Source: an uncultured Victivallales bacterium (GTDB lineage: Bacteria; Verrucomicrobiota; Lentisphaeria; Victivallales; UBA1829). From it: 36,794 nt of DNA. The position numbers were made by a program, and so were the translations under genes. Location of the stretch: positions 1-36,794 of the forward strand of contig CALXRL010000061.1 of assembly GCA_944390735.1 (NCBI GenBank), given 5' to 3'. The notes under the pieces are model-generated. The model ran no database searches. It was not told the origin of the DNA and saw nothing but the letters and a program-made list of their open reading frames with translations. Within the stretch, counting starts at the first letter, position 1, and every line of letters begins with the position of its first letter. Below are positions 24,801 through 32,473 of this stretch, piece by piece.

Positions 24801-24982
24801 TTCAGCGCGTCGATGACGAGTCCTTTTTTCAGGAGGGCGTCCGCCTGTTCCAGATCCGCGTTGACTTCCCGGCAGAGCGAAGCAAAGCGGCAGGAGAGCT
24901 CCCGCATTTCCGGAGTGCTGGATTGATCCGCGCTGTCGAGAAACGCATACATTTTCGAGATCAGTTCCGTGATTCTGCTCAT
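21854..24982 (-). CDS. Large bitopic helical protein of the membrane-GTPase operon, function unknown
   Basis: A 1042-residue protein of uncertain family. Residues 1-350 are predicted cytosolic and alpha-helical, with repeat-like (solenoid) character. A basic stretch RIHRRRL is followed by a single membrane helix at about 352-371. The ~670 remaining residues should be outside the cytoplasm; they start with a long charged coiled coil (~375-600) and end in a mixed globular region. The positive-inside rule supports an N-in topology. AGAGG precedes the ATG, and the start overlaps the upstream stop as ATGA. By size and position it is the likely scaffold linking the cytosolic GTPase side with the envelope side. 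That role is inference. Confidence 0.75.
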   Translation of the reverse strand: MSRITELISKMYAFLDSADQSSTPEMRELSCRFASLCREVNADLEQADALLKKGLVIDALKFDKDRHPSLLSRAAILNIKRYDEWCAVCRLYGNWETPPPIRLDIVRRMHDAYRSTELLAPLLEKWRAIMRDGSTGEKLEILREIHKLDPGNKAWAGNLAKLEQVRLEELYDEAKQAILAGDCVGLEKIFLELSSPELNTQPDPRVIRKITSVLHDYQKKQLTSQTRRLLGEIAEAYSEQDYETLQHLFQTWEGLESDPDFELPPGADAQISDTRAWMRQVREERERQEQFDRTLSALVEQLDSEGPIHEIERLYGTLQRLDLPLPEFLMERVRDAREKADLKSARIHRRRLVFGVLTIAAVIGITAFLIARMQEEKTYQDLRRQMEAALREKQYQTVLDQYNRVSVSGSALANRPALLKLRDDAEEGLRQRKTLANEYESALKSAEPFLTAEGVEDKRLEQQIRIAESLRRRIPLTPKQSAALDRIKLRREELLQKGIREREIRYRKEMTRLETGLADLRKRAVLTADLVKLSGELAERRGELDRILQSECARGISASYRDLFRKRLEFSLNALSDTLKKLQAEKEYRKRLNSPVSFLDYMSALESLETRQPDLLASYAEAVAMTLFWRRFSDGIFSRKDLNDPRTLKTIYQSAAAETGINPNYRDLEAFVPREIENASEQNPCPALTTQLETLGTTLLSKEYDLYEVILADSAGNRYHFFCDRAPEFEQPRKNSKYPHSMTLMVSTRPGSVSPLKLEISGMYGKVFFRRTGELKGVLLPDSFETLVNSDLISRTFPKAHHYTFLKSACRTIRNASTPAEAEEAVLTALRNLKKTNTMNSCMRLIAAKRLLSMLKLTSGLNDGAVDRALAPLNAAEIPEWSWMNPREEVDHASEAAAMRSAVDRLNLEELESTIRFHRSFYETALSRILHPAAVVLLDGGKERIVPFRDTALSDELWSLTRQPDGGFRIRIHADRDPKTGLFRKRPSAAGTFHGMVLFTPDDRENTAALLDRLLRTSSLPGHSMPQTVYPVRWPENARETP

Positions 24983-27585
24983 TTCGGTGCCTCTTTTACG
25001 GTTCGGGTCACCCAGGTTCGGGTGAAATGCTGTTCCAGGGTTCTGTTCCGGTTCGGGCCGTCGCGGAACAGGGCGAGCGGCTGTCTGTCTGTGAGGACGC
25101 GTTTGAGTTTCTCCTTCTCCTGTTTCACAAAGGGGAGAGCCTCCATCTGTTTCAGAAGGGTTTTGCGCAGAAGTTTCTCCTGTTCCTCCTGCTTCTCCTT
25201 CTGCTGCTGCCGGAGATTGTACCGGGTGAGGTTCCGAAGAAGATTGCGGTTGGAGGCGTTGAGATCCTTCAGATCGTTGAACAAAGTCCGGGTCCGCTGG
25301 AAGAGTTCCGGAAGTTCTTTCACTTCGCTTCGTTCGAGTCTTTTCTCCTGCAGCCGGATGAAATTTTCGTACTGTTTTTTTCTCCGGGTGAAGCGGCGGA
25401 TCTCCTCATCCGCCTGTTTCAGATCCCGGCAGGAGGCGATTGCCCCGAAGGTGACCGGATCGGTGTCTTCGTAGATGGGGAGCTTCTCCTTTTCAAATTC
25501 GCTGAGCAGTTCTTTCAGCGTTTTGATCTGTTTCAGGAGTTTTTCCACGTCGGGGAAGCCCCCCTGTCCGTTCCGACGGCGGCTCTGCTGAAGATCGTTC
25601 CACTGTTCCAGCGTTTCAAACAGCGCGTCCCCGCTGGCGTAGCGGAAGGTGATGAATGACGAAAGCCGTTCCTCCTGAGACGTTTTCCGATACAGAAAAT
25701 AGACCGGGCGCGCGGAGGAAGCCCGAAAGAGAAAATCATGCCGGTTTTCGGAGGCGCGTTCCAGGGTGCCGAACGGGAGGGAGGCAATCATCTCCTGCGT
25801 CAGCGCAAACGGCACGGAGATCTCCTTTGAGCCCCGGAACATTAGAAATGCGATGTCCATCAGGCGCGGAGAATCGATTTTTCCGGGATTGCCTCCCGCT
25901 TTTTTCGCCACGTGAAGACGCCGGTTTGCCACGGTGATTTCCAGAAACTCTCCGGGAACGGGAACATAGGCGTAGATGCCGTCTCTGGGCAGAAAGGCCG
26001 TGGAGAGGATCCGCACCCCGCCCGGGACTTTGCGAAGGTAGCCGGGAAGATTCCCGAGAATCTGGGGAGAGGTGTTTCCTCCGATGGATTTCAAGCGGAC
26101 GCCGATGTCGTTTGCGTTCGCCAGTTCCGGCGGCAGTGGACAATCCAGAGTAAAGCTGTTTTCCTCCGGGATCTTCGCTGCCAGCTGTTCGAGCAGACGG
26201 AAAAGATTCCGGGATGACGGAGTGGTGATTCTATGTCTGTTTTCCACTTTCGGCACGTTGTTCTCCGCCGCTTTCCCGGAGGAGGGATGCAGTGCCCGAG
26301 GCTTCTCTTCGGAGGCGGGGGAAGGAGGGGCGGACTCTTCCGGATCGGCGGATTTCTCTTCGGTCCGGGTGTCCGGCAGAATCTCCTCTCCCGCGGATGC
26401 GGGAATCTCCGATCCGGTCCCCGGTCCCTCTCCGCCGGGAAGCCGTTCGGCCCGTAACGGAGGCTGTTCCGGAAGATCGGACGGAAGCTCGCCCTGACGG
26501 AACAGAAAAAACGCAAGTGTGACCGCTGCCACAATCACCACGCCGAGAATCGTCGCTCCGAGAATCCGCTGCTGAAGACGCCGGTTCCGTTCCAGACGTC
26601 TGCGCAGAACGAAAAGTTCCGCCTGCATGCACTCCTTCTGCGGATCGAAGGCGGCTGTGACGGTCTCCTTCCTGCCGGATTCCTGTTCGCGCACCGGCAC
26701 CGTTTCCCGCGGTTCACTCCGCTGCGTCCGAGCGGATTCGGACTTCTCCGGGAGTTCCCGGGCGGCGGGGGAAATGCCGGTTTTCGCATAAATTCCCCAC
26801 GGGGAGTTCTCCTGCGCGGGGGAAGGCGCGTTCTTCTCCGTCAGGCGGATGACCGGATTGGCCGCGACCCGTTCGGCCGATTGCAGCGCGGGAGATCCTT
26901 TCGGGCAGAAGCGGAGAAAGCAGCTTCCGCCATTCGGCAGCGCGGTGAAATAGGTGTTGAAGGTGAAAGCCGCCTCCTGTTCTCCGGTCAGCAGGGAGGT
27001 GATCTCCGCGACAAGCAGAAGCAGGGTGTCCGTGGAGAATCCCTCCGGATATTCCACATAGACCGCCCGGGCGGGATTCCGCAGGAAATGTTCCGCCGCG
27101 ACGCCGGCCCATGCGGGACTTCCCGCCCAGCGGCCCCAGTGGAGCGCCGGGGTCCGAATCTCCCGCGGCGCGGCGATGTGTCTGCGGGGAAGCTCCTCGG
27201 GGGGGCGGTTCCATTCCGTGAAGAACGTTCCCTTCCGCCGGCAGAGGGCGACCGGCGAGAAATCCGGCACATCGGTCTCCTCCTTTTCCAGCAGAATCTG
27301 ATGGGCGATCTTATTGTTTCTTCCGGAATAGTCGAGTCCCGCGGAAGCGATTCTGCCGAGGACGGAAAGTGTCGTTCCCCCGTACCGGATCCGCTGGTAG
27401 GCGATGGAAACGGGATTCCGCTCGTACTTCGCATCTCCGAACGGATAGAGCGCCCGGTAGGCGCAGAGCTGCTCCAGCGGCGGAATCAGATTGACCGGCA
27501 TTCCGGCGGTCCAGGCGACGGAGCAGAATCCGGAGCTGTTCTCCTTCAACCCCTGCGGGACGGATGTGTGAATCAACTCCAGCAT
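24979..27585 (-). CDS. GAP1-N1-like GTPase-associated membrane protein
   Basis: An 868-residue protein. Residues 1-~250 show a pattern I associate with the GAP1-N1 (GTPase-associated protein 1, N-terminal) module of bacterial conflict-system literature: HTSVPQGLK, GFCSVAWTAGMP, YRALYP, NPVSIAYQRI and GLDYSGRNNKIAHQ. A disordered linker follows, then a membrane helix (~341-363) and a Pro/Glu-rich segment. The extracytoplasmic part is about 470 residues long, with a coiled-coil, Lys/Glu-rich C-terminus. ATG 27585 is 13 bases after the GTPase stop. Its place directly behind a GTPase gene agrees with the family name. The domain assignment is from memory, so a profile search is needed to settle it; the topology is visible directly. 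Confidence 0.75.
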   Translation of the reverse strand: MLELIHTSVPQGLKENSSGFCSVAWTAGMPVNLIPPLEQLCAYRALYPFGDAKYERNPVSIAYQRIRYGGTTLSVLGRIASAGLDYSGRNNKIAHQILLEKEETDVPDFSPVALCRRKGTFFTEWNRPPEELPRRHIAAPREIRTPALHWGRWAGSPAWAGVAAEHFLRNPARAVYVEYPEGFSTDTLLLLVAEITSLLTGEQEAAFTFNTYFTALPNGGSCFLRFCPKGSPALQSAERVAANPVIRLTEKNAPSPAQENSPWGIYAKTGISPAARELPEKSESARTQRSEPRETVPVREQESGRKETVTAAFDPQKECMQAELFVLRRRLERNRRLQQRILGATILGVVIVAAVTLAFFLFRQGELPSDLPEQPPLRAERLPGGEGPGTGSEIPASAGEEILPDTRTEEKSADPEESAPPSPASEEKPRALHPSSGKAAENNVPKVENRHRITTPSSRNLFRLLEQLAAKIPEENSFTLDCPLPPELANANDIGVRLKSIGGNTSPQILGNLPGYLRKVPGGVRILSTAFLPRDGIYAYVPVPGEFLEITVANRRLHVAKKAGGNPGKIDSPRLMDIAFLMFRGSKEISVPFALTQEMIASLPFGTLERASENRHDFLFRASSARPVYFLYRKTSQEERLSSFITFRYASGDALFETLEQWNDLQQSRRRNGQGGFPDVEKLLKQIKTLKELLSEFEKEKLPIYEDTDPVTFGAIASCRDLKQADEEIRRFTRRKKQYENFIRLQEKRLERSEVKELPELFQRTRTLFNDLKDLNASNRNLLRNLTRYNLRQQQKEKQEEQEKLLRKTLLKQMEALPFVKQEKEKLKRVLTDRQPLALFRDGPNRNRTLEQHFTRTWVTRTVKEAPK

Positions 27586-27598
27586 GAAACGGGGCCCC

Positions 27599-29416
27599 TC
27601 AATCCCAGAAACTGTCTTTTCCGCTTGTTTTCCGCAGGAATTTTTCCTGTTCGTTTTCCGGCAGGCGGTAGCGTTTCCCCGCGATCGTGAGAACCGCTCC
27701 GCAGTATTCCGGCGGGAGCAGCACACGACGGCGGTTTTCCGGATGTTCAAAAACGAGCATCCCGTCCAGAATCCGGCATCCGGGCATCGGAGGAACCGGA
27801 TCGGAGCGGTCCGGCGGGGTCCGTCGGATCAGTCCCAGCTTGCAGAGCAGATAGAGAAACGGGACTTCCGTCCAGACCGGATCAATTTTTTCCGGAATGA
27901 TGCCGATGGCTCCGCTGGCGTCTCTGGTTGCCGTGGTGCCGAAGTTGCTGACCGGAACGTAGACCACATGTTCAAAAAAGGATTCTGCCGTGTTGACAAT
28001 GGCCGGATTCGCCTTCAGAAGCAGCTCCCGGACGGAGAAGGAGATGTCCAGGATCCGGTCGACGTCGAGAGTCGCCTCCAGCGCATTTCCTCCTCCGGTC
28101 CGGATCGGATTTTCGTTCCGCAGATCCCGATTCAGAAGCGAGCTCCAGACATCGTGTTTGGCAACGCAGACCACGCAGGGAACCGGATAGCGTTCGTCGG
28201 TTCGCAGATTCGCATGACGGCGGAGACGGCTGATCATTTCGCAGAGCAGAACGTTTTGATCCGTGACCTTGAGCGGTTCCGCAACCTGCGGATCCATCCG
28301 GTCGCACTCCATCCGCATGGCGGCGTCCGCGGTGGGGTCGAATGTGAAGATGATGCCGTTGGAGTGCGAAAGATGCTGCGTCGCCGGATTCATGACAACA
28401 TCGCTGCCCGGCTGGAAATGTTCCCCGGCGTTGTCGTAGAAAATGACATTCAGATCTTGTTCCCTGCCTGTGGAAAACAGCGGTTTCATTTCAAAAATGA
28501 ACGGTTTCGGCAGATCCACCGCTATGCCGTTCAGGAAAACCTGATTGGAAAAGCCTTCGCCGGTCTGCTGGGTTTTCGGCAGTGCGACAAACGTCTCCTT
28601 CCGGACGGACATGAACAGCATTTTCTCGTAGGCGTTCAGCATCGAGTTCATCTGCGGATCCACATCCAGAAAGGACCGGGAAAAATATTCCGGCAGAATC
28701 TTGCACAGCCGGTGGGTGAAGGCGGTCAGAAAATACGATTTCCCGCTTGCGGGCGCCCCTACGATCGAAATGGAGATGGAGTTCAGATCCACAATGCTGG
28801 CCGGCAGCCGGAGATGACAGTGCGGACACGCCATGTCCGTGCAGACCATTCCCTCCGAGTCCAGCGGCTGCCCGATGGCGTTGAACACCACCGGAAAAAA
28901 CCTCTTCTGCTCATGTTCCCCGCAGACCGGATCGCCGATCAGCGAGGGATGCGTGCTGATATACATGATATACTGTCTGGGAAAGGAGTTCCAGCAGTGC
29001 GGGCAGAGAATTTCCCCTTCGGGAATCTCCTCCGGCAGAAGTTCCGGAACGGGCGCCGGTGAAACGATCTCCGCCGGAATCCGGATTTCCGCGCCGCATT
29101 GCCGGCAGACGATGCTCTTTCCTTCATAAAGGGCGATGGCCCCCGTATAATTCTGATGGCAGACCGGGCAGGAAAATTTGAAATCCGTGGCGTCCACGGA
29201 CTGAATTTCCGCTGTCAGGGCGTCGGGTTCCTCCTTCTCCGTGGTGAAGCAGGATGCCAGTTCCGGGTAGTCCGAGGCCGTTTTCCAGAGAAGAGTGCTG
29301 CTGATGCGCAGAAGGGAGTTTCCCGTCACTCGGCCCTGCCGGATCAGAAGCCGGAGATTTTCGTCGCTGAAGGGGCCGACGGTCACTCCATTTTTTTTGT
29401 AATACCATTCCGCCAT
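27599..29416 (-). CDS. GYF / zinc-ribbon / P-loop GTPase protein
   Basis: A 605-residue cytosolic protein, first of the operon. It has an N-terminal GYF_2/DUF4339 module (WYYKKNGVTVGPFS, residues 4-57). Zinc-ribbon CxxC pairs follow at 83-86 and 104-107, with further CPHC pairs near 138 and 197. The P-loop domain has Walker A GAPASGKS (220-227), a G3-like DNAG (328-331) and a G4-like AKHD (419-422), which together favour a TRAFAC-type GTPase. It resembles the double-GTPase 2 group linked to GAP1 proteins. A ~100-residue beta-rich tail ends the protein. ATG 29416 with AGAGAG was preferred to ATG 29440, which lacks a ribosome site. An A8 run lies at codons 6-9 (29391-29398), with the frame intact. 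Confidence 0.82.
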   Translation of the reverse strand: MAEWYYKKNGVTVGPFSDENLRLLIRQGRVTGNSLLRISSTLLWKTASDYPELASCFTTEKEEPDALTAEIQSVDATDFKFSCPVCHQNYTGAIALYEGKSIVCRQCGAEIRIPAEIVSPAPVPELLPEEIPEGEILCPHCWNSFPRQYIMYISTHPSLIGDPVCGEHEQKRFFPVVFNAIGQPLDSEGMVCTDMACPHCHLRLPASIVDLNSISISIVGAPASGKSYFLTAFTHRLCKILPEYFSRSFLDVDPQMNSMLNAYEKMLFMSVRKETFVALPKTQQTGEGFSNQVFLNGIAVDLPKPFIFEMKPLFSTGREQDLNVIFYDNAGEHFQPGSDVVMNPATQHLSHSNGIIFTFDPTADAAMRMECDRMDPQVAEPLKVTDQNVLLCEMISRLRRHANLRTDERYPVPCVVCVAKHDVWSSLLNRDLRNENPIRTGGGNALEATLDVDRILDISFSVRELLLKANPAIVNTAESFFEHVVYVPVSNFGTTATRDASGAIGIIPEKIDPVWTEVPFLYLLCKLGLIRRTPPDRSDPVPPMPGCRILDGMLVFEHPENRRRVLLPPEYCGAVLTIAGKRYRLPENEQEKFLRKTSGKDSFWD

Positions 29417-29458
29417 AAGGAATACTCTCTTTTGAAGCATTGTGATCGTGTTTCAATA

Positions 29459-29486
29459 AAAATATCCTGAAAAAGACGGATTTCAA
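29459..29486 (-). promoter_or_regulatory. Promoter of the membrane-GTPase operon
   Basis: Minus-strand TTGAAA (29486-29481), 16 bases, TATTTT (29464-29459), giving a leader of about 36 bases. No other promoter of this strength was seen inside the operon. Confidence 0.55.
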
Positions 29487-29598
29487 GCAGAGGAGGGACT
29501 CTTCTTCCGGAAAATTCCCGGCTTTTCATTCTCCTTTTCCGCGTGCTGTTTTCCCATTCCGGCGGGGGAGACGGTCCGGGCCGGAACCGACGGGTGAA

Positions 29599-30492
29599 TC
29601 ACTCCGGGAGGTTCCTTTTCCGGAACTCGCGCGGCGGCATTCCGTAAAGACGGTGAAATTCGCAGGAGAAATAGAGCGGATTCCGGTAGCCGACCCGGTC
29701 GGCGATCGCCTTGACGGGCAGCTCTGAATTCAGAAGAAGGATGCGGGCGTGTTTCATCCGCAGGCCGATCACATATTCCATCGGCGATGTCTTCAGAAAG
29801 GTTCGGAACAGACGGAAGACCGTTCCGGAACTGACCCCGAACTGCCGTCCGATTCCCTCCACGGTGATGACGGAATCAAACTGTCCCTCCACCCAGCGGA
29901 GCATCCGGTTGAGAAGTTCCGGATACGCCCGCGCCTCGCACCGCTCGGAAAGGGTGAGAAGAAGGTGATACGCCTGAAGCGACAAGTCGTGCAGATAGGT
30001 CTCCGGCCGTTCCTTCAGAAGACGGAAAATGGTGTCGAATATCTCCTCGATTTCCGGGGCGGTGTTCCGGATGACATCCACTCCCGCGAGATTCAGACTG
30101 TTCAGAAGAGGCACCAGCGCGCTTCCCGCAAGGGAAACGGTTTTCTTGAGCGAATAGTCGCTTGTGGTTTTCATGCGGGAATCCCCGCCGATTTGAACGA
30201 GAAAAAGATCCCCCGGACCGCAGGGATAACGTTTGCCGTTCTGAAGAAATTCAAAGGTGCCGCTCCGGATCAGTTCCAGTGCGAACAGGTCCGAGTGCTC
30301 CCGGGTGCGCCAGAATCCCAGAGCGGTCTCGTCCGGACCGGCAAAACGGACCTGCAGCGCCCACTCCTCCGCCGGGATTTCCGAAACCAGATAGGAGAAA
30401 TGATGTTTCGGAAACTCTCCCGGATTCTGTCCGTAGATCAGAGATCCGTTGGGGGTCCGGTAGCGGATCCCGGTACGTTTTCCGGTTGCCAT
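29599..30492 (-). CDS. AraC-family transcriptional regulator
   Basis: A 297-residue regulator with an N-terminal cupin-type sugar-sensing half (GTFEFLQNGKRYPCGPGDLFLV near residue 80-100) and a C-terminal double helix-turn-helix with FGVSSGTVFRLFR and the second-helix signature DRVGYRNPLYFSCEFHRLYGMPP. AGGAGG lies nine bases before ATG 30492. It diverges from the GH63-like gene. The two 21-bp direct repeats between the two promoters have the spacing of AraC half-sites, so it is the probable regulator of the downstream glycan genes. The 158-base gap to the membrane operon holds that operon's promoter; I see no clear terminator in it. Confidence 0.92.
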   Translation of the reverse strand: MATGKRTGIRYRTPNGSLIYGQNPGEFPKHHFSYLVSEIPAEEWALQVRFAGPDETALGFWRTREHSDLFALELIRSGTFEFLQNGKRYPCGPGDLFLVQIGGDSRMKTTSDYSLKKTVSLAGSALVPLLNSLNLAGVDVIRNTAPEIEEIFDTIFRLLKERPETYLHDLSLQAYHLLLTLSERCEARAYPELLNRMLRWVEGQFDSVITVEGIGRQFGVSSGTVFRLFRTFLKTSPMEYVIGLRMKHARILLLNSELPVKAIADRVGYRNPLYFSCEFHRLYGMPPREFRKRNLPE

Positions 30493-30550
30493 GCGTAAAT
30501 ACCTCCTGTTCAGGGCGGTGACGTCTGCCGCTTTTCGTCTTTTGAAGAAT

Positions 30551-30579
30551 ACTTTATGTCAATGATGCTGCGAATGCAA
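30551..30579 (-). promoter_or_regulatory. Promoter of araC (29599-30492)
   Basis: Minus-strand TTGCAT (30579-30574), 17 bases, TAAAGT (30556-30551). A TTGACA sits inside the spacer but has no matching -10. Confidence 0.5.
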
Positions 30580-30733
30580 GAGAAAAAAGGAAAAAAACAG
30601 AGTGTTTCCTCCGGGGACGGAGAGGGTTGCAAAGGGAGGTACGAAATCCTTTTTCTTCCTGAAAGAGAAAGTTCCAGGTTTCGATGGAACTGTTTTCGAC
30701 ATTGGACGGATCCGATTTCTTTCGGTTGATTGA

Positions 30734-30775
30734 TTTGTCAGGATTTCCGATAAGTTTGTCAGGATTTCGGATGTT
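30734..30775. promoter_or_regulatory. Two contiguous 21-bp direct repeats, likely AraC-type sites
   Basis: TTTGTCAGGATTTC followed by C/G and GAT begins at 30734 and again at 30755, an exact 21-bp period, or two helical turns. The second copy ends 17 bases before the -35 of the GH63-like gene at 30793. AraC-type activators bind tandem direct half-sites about 21 bp apart next to a promoter, so this is where the divergent AraC protein probably acts. The rest of 30580-30733 shows no gene. Confidence 0.65.
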
Positions 30776-30792
30776 TTTCCTTTTTGACGTGG

Positions 30793-30821
30793 TTGCCTCC
30801 ATCGCGGAAATGGAGTATAAT
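30793..30821 (+). promoter_or_regulatory. Promoter of the GH63-like gene
   Basis: TTGCCT (30793-30798), 17 bases, and a perfect TATAAT (30816-30821). Confidence 0.6.
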
Positions 30822-30859
30822 CAGAAAAAGAGAGCCGTATGGGAAAAGGATGTTGCGAA

Positions 30860-32458
30860 ATGAGAACAACGGATATTCTGGATCGCTGGGGCAGGGGACA
30901 GCTTCTTGCCTGTTCCGGCATGGACGGGGAAACGGATTTTGAAAACGGACTGGTGCTGCGGACGGAAGACGAGGCGGTTCTGCGGATCCGTCTGCCGGAG
31001 AATCGCGGGGCGATTGTATTCGGTTCGGGGGTTCCGGCGTCGTGTGTTCTGACTTCCGACTGCTTCCGGATCGACGGGACGGCCGGACTTCTTCCGGATG
31101 CGCATCATTTGCTGCTGGAGGGCAGGGTCGAGTTCCGGGAGCTTCCGGATTGTTTTTCCGTGCTGCGGAAGGGGAATCGGAGTCTGCTGGGGGTGAAGGA
31201 GTTTTTCCGGCCCGGACTGCTGGAGCTGGATTTTGAGTCGGAGTGGAATCGCCGTCTGGACTTTTTTGCGGATCTTCCCGATTTTGGAGTCCGTCGGGAG
31301 TCCACCCGGAAGACGCTGGCCAAGGCGTATTCCCAGCTGAAGGGACAGATCTGTTCGCCCTGCCGGAATATTCCGTGCCGCTGGACGACGCCTGACCGCT
31401 GGCCGCATCGGGCGATGTGGCTCTGGGATTCGGTTTTTCATGCGATCGGACTGCGGCATTTTGATCCGGATCTTGCGAAGGAGACCCTGACCGCCGTTCT
31501 GGAGTCGCAGCTTGAGGACGGGCTGATTCCGCATATGACGAAGCCCGGCTGGCACTCCGGCATCACGCAGCCGCCGATTCTGGCATTCGGGGTTCGGCTC
31601 CTGACGGAGGGGAGGAGGGAGGACGATTTTTTGCGTCGTTCCTATCCCCGTTTGAAACGGTATCTGGAGTGGATCATGGAGCACCGCGATGCGGATGGAA
31701 ACGGACTGGTTGAGTGGACCATCGAAGGCGATCCTCTCTGCCGCAGCGGAGAAAGCGGAATGGACAACTCCCCCCGGTTTGATGGTGCCACAAGACTGGA
31801 CGCTCCCGATTTCAACGCCTTTCTTTCTCTGGAATGCGAGTGCATGGCGGAATTTGCGGAACAGCTCTCGCTGAAAGACGAGGCGGAGAGATGGAGACGG
31901 GATCATATCCGACGGAATGCACGCATGAATGAGCTGCTCTGGAGCGATTCGGAGCGTCTCTACCTGGATCGGGATATTCTCACCGGCGGATGTACCGGGA
32001 TTTCGGCCTCTTCGGGATTTCTGCCGCTGATCTGCGGGGCGCCGTCGCGGGAACAGGCGGAGAGGATGCTTGCGAATCTGAACGATCCGGAGACGTTTGC
32101 GACCCCCTTCCGGGTTCCTTCGATCAGCCGGGCATGCCGGGCGTTTTACCGGAAGGACATGTGGCGGGGGCCGGTCTGGATCAACATCAACTGGCTGATT
32201 GCGTTCGGACTTGAGCGGTACGGCTGGACGGAGGAGGCGCGGAAACTTCGGGAGGAAACGGTTCGGGAGGTGGAAAAATTTTATTGCAAATATGGAACGT
32301 TTTTTGAGTTTTATGATGATCGTGGGGAATGCGATCCGCCTGAACTGATGCGGAAGGGGAGCTGTTCCCCGTCGGATCCGTATCATCAGGTTTTTCATGA
32401 TTACGGGTGGAGCGCGTCCCTGTACATTGACATGATTTGGAAACTGCAGCAGAACTGA
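30860..32458 (+). CDS. GH63-like glucosidase / trehalase-fold hydrolase
   Basis: A 532-residue protein with the alpha/alpha barrel motifs of clan GH-G. WLWDSVFHAIG is near residue 187. GMDNSPRFD near 300 should carry the catalytic acid Asp. WRGPVWININWL is near 435, and FFEFYDDRGE near 482 is where GH63 enzymes keep the base Glu; FHDYGWSAS ends the barrel. It has no signal peptide, so it should hydrolyse alpha-linked oligosaccharides (glucosyl or mannosylglycerate-type) in the cytosol. ATG 30860 with AGGA nine bases upstream was preferred to ATG 30839, only 18 bases after the -10. The pseudopilin gene follows after 15 bases. Confidence 0.85.
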   Translation: MRTTDILDRWGRGQLLACSGMDGETDFENGLVLRTEDEAVLRIRLPENRGAIVFGSGVPASCVLTSDCFRIDGTAGLLPDAHHLLLEGRVEFRELPDCFSVLRKGNRSLLGVKEFFRPGLLELDFESEWNRRLDFFADLPDFGVRRESTRKTLAKAYSQLKGQICSPCRNIPCRWTTPDRWPHRAMWLWDSVFHAIGLRHFDPDLAKETLTAVLESQLEDGLIPHMTKPGWHSGITQPPILAFGVRLLTEGRREDDFLRRSYPRLKRYLEWIMEHRDADGNGLVEWTIEGDPLCRSGESGMDNSPRFDGATRLDAPDFNAFLSLECECMAEFAEQLSLKDEAERWRRDHIRRNARMNELLWSDSERLYLDRDILTGGCTGISASSGFLPLICGAPSREQAERMLANLNDPETFATPFRVPSISRACRAFYRKDMWRGPVWININWLIAFGLERYGWTEEARKLREETVREVEKFYCKYGTFFEFYDDRGECDPPELMRKGSCSPSDPYHQVFHDYGWSASLYIDMIWKLQQN

Positions 32459-32473
32459 GGAAAGGAAAGGACT

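Noticed and set aside
22577..25474. 965-codon open frame on the plus strand opposite the 1042-residue gene
   Set aside because: It is antisense to genes with clear ribosome sites, ATGA overlaps and sensible topology. Its translation is low in recognisable motifs and rich in Phe, Gln and Arg from the complementary codon bias.
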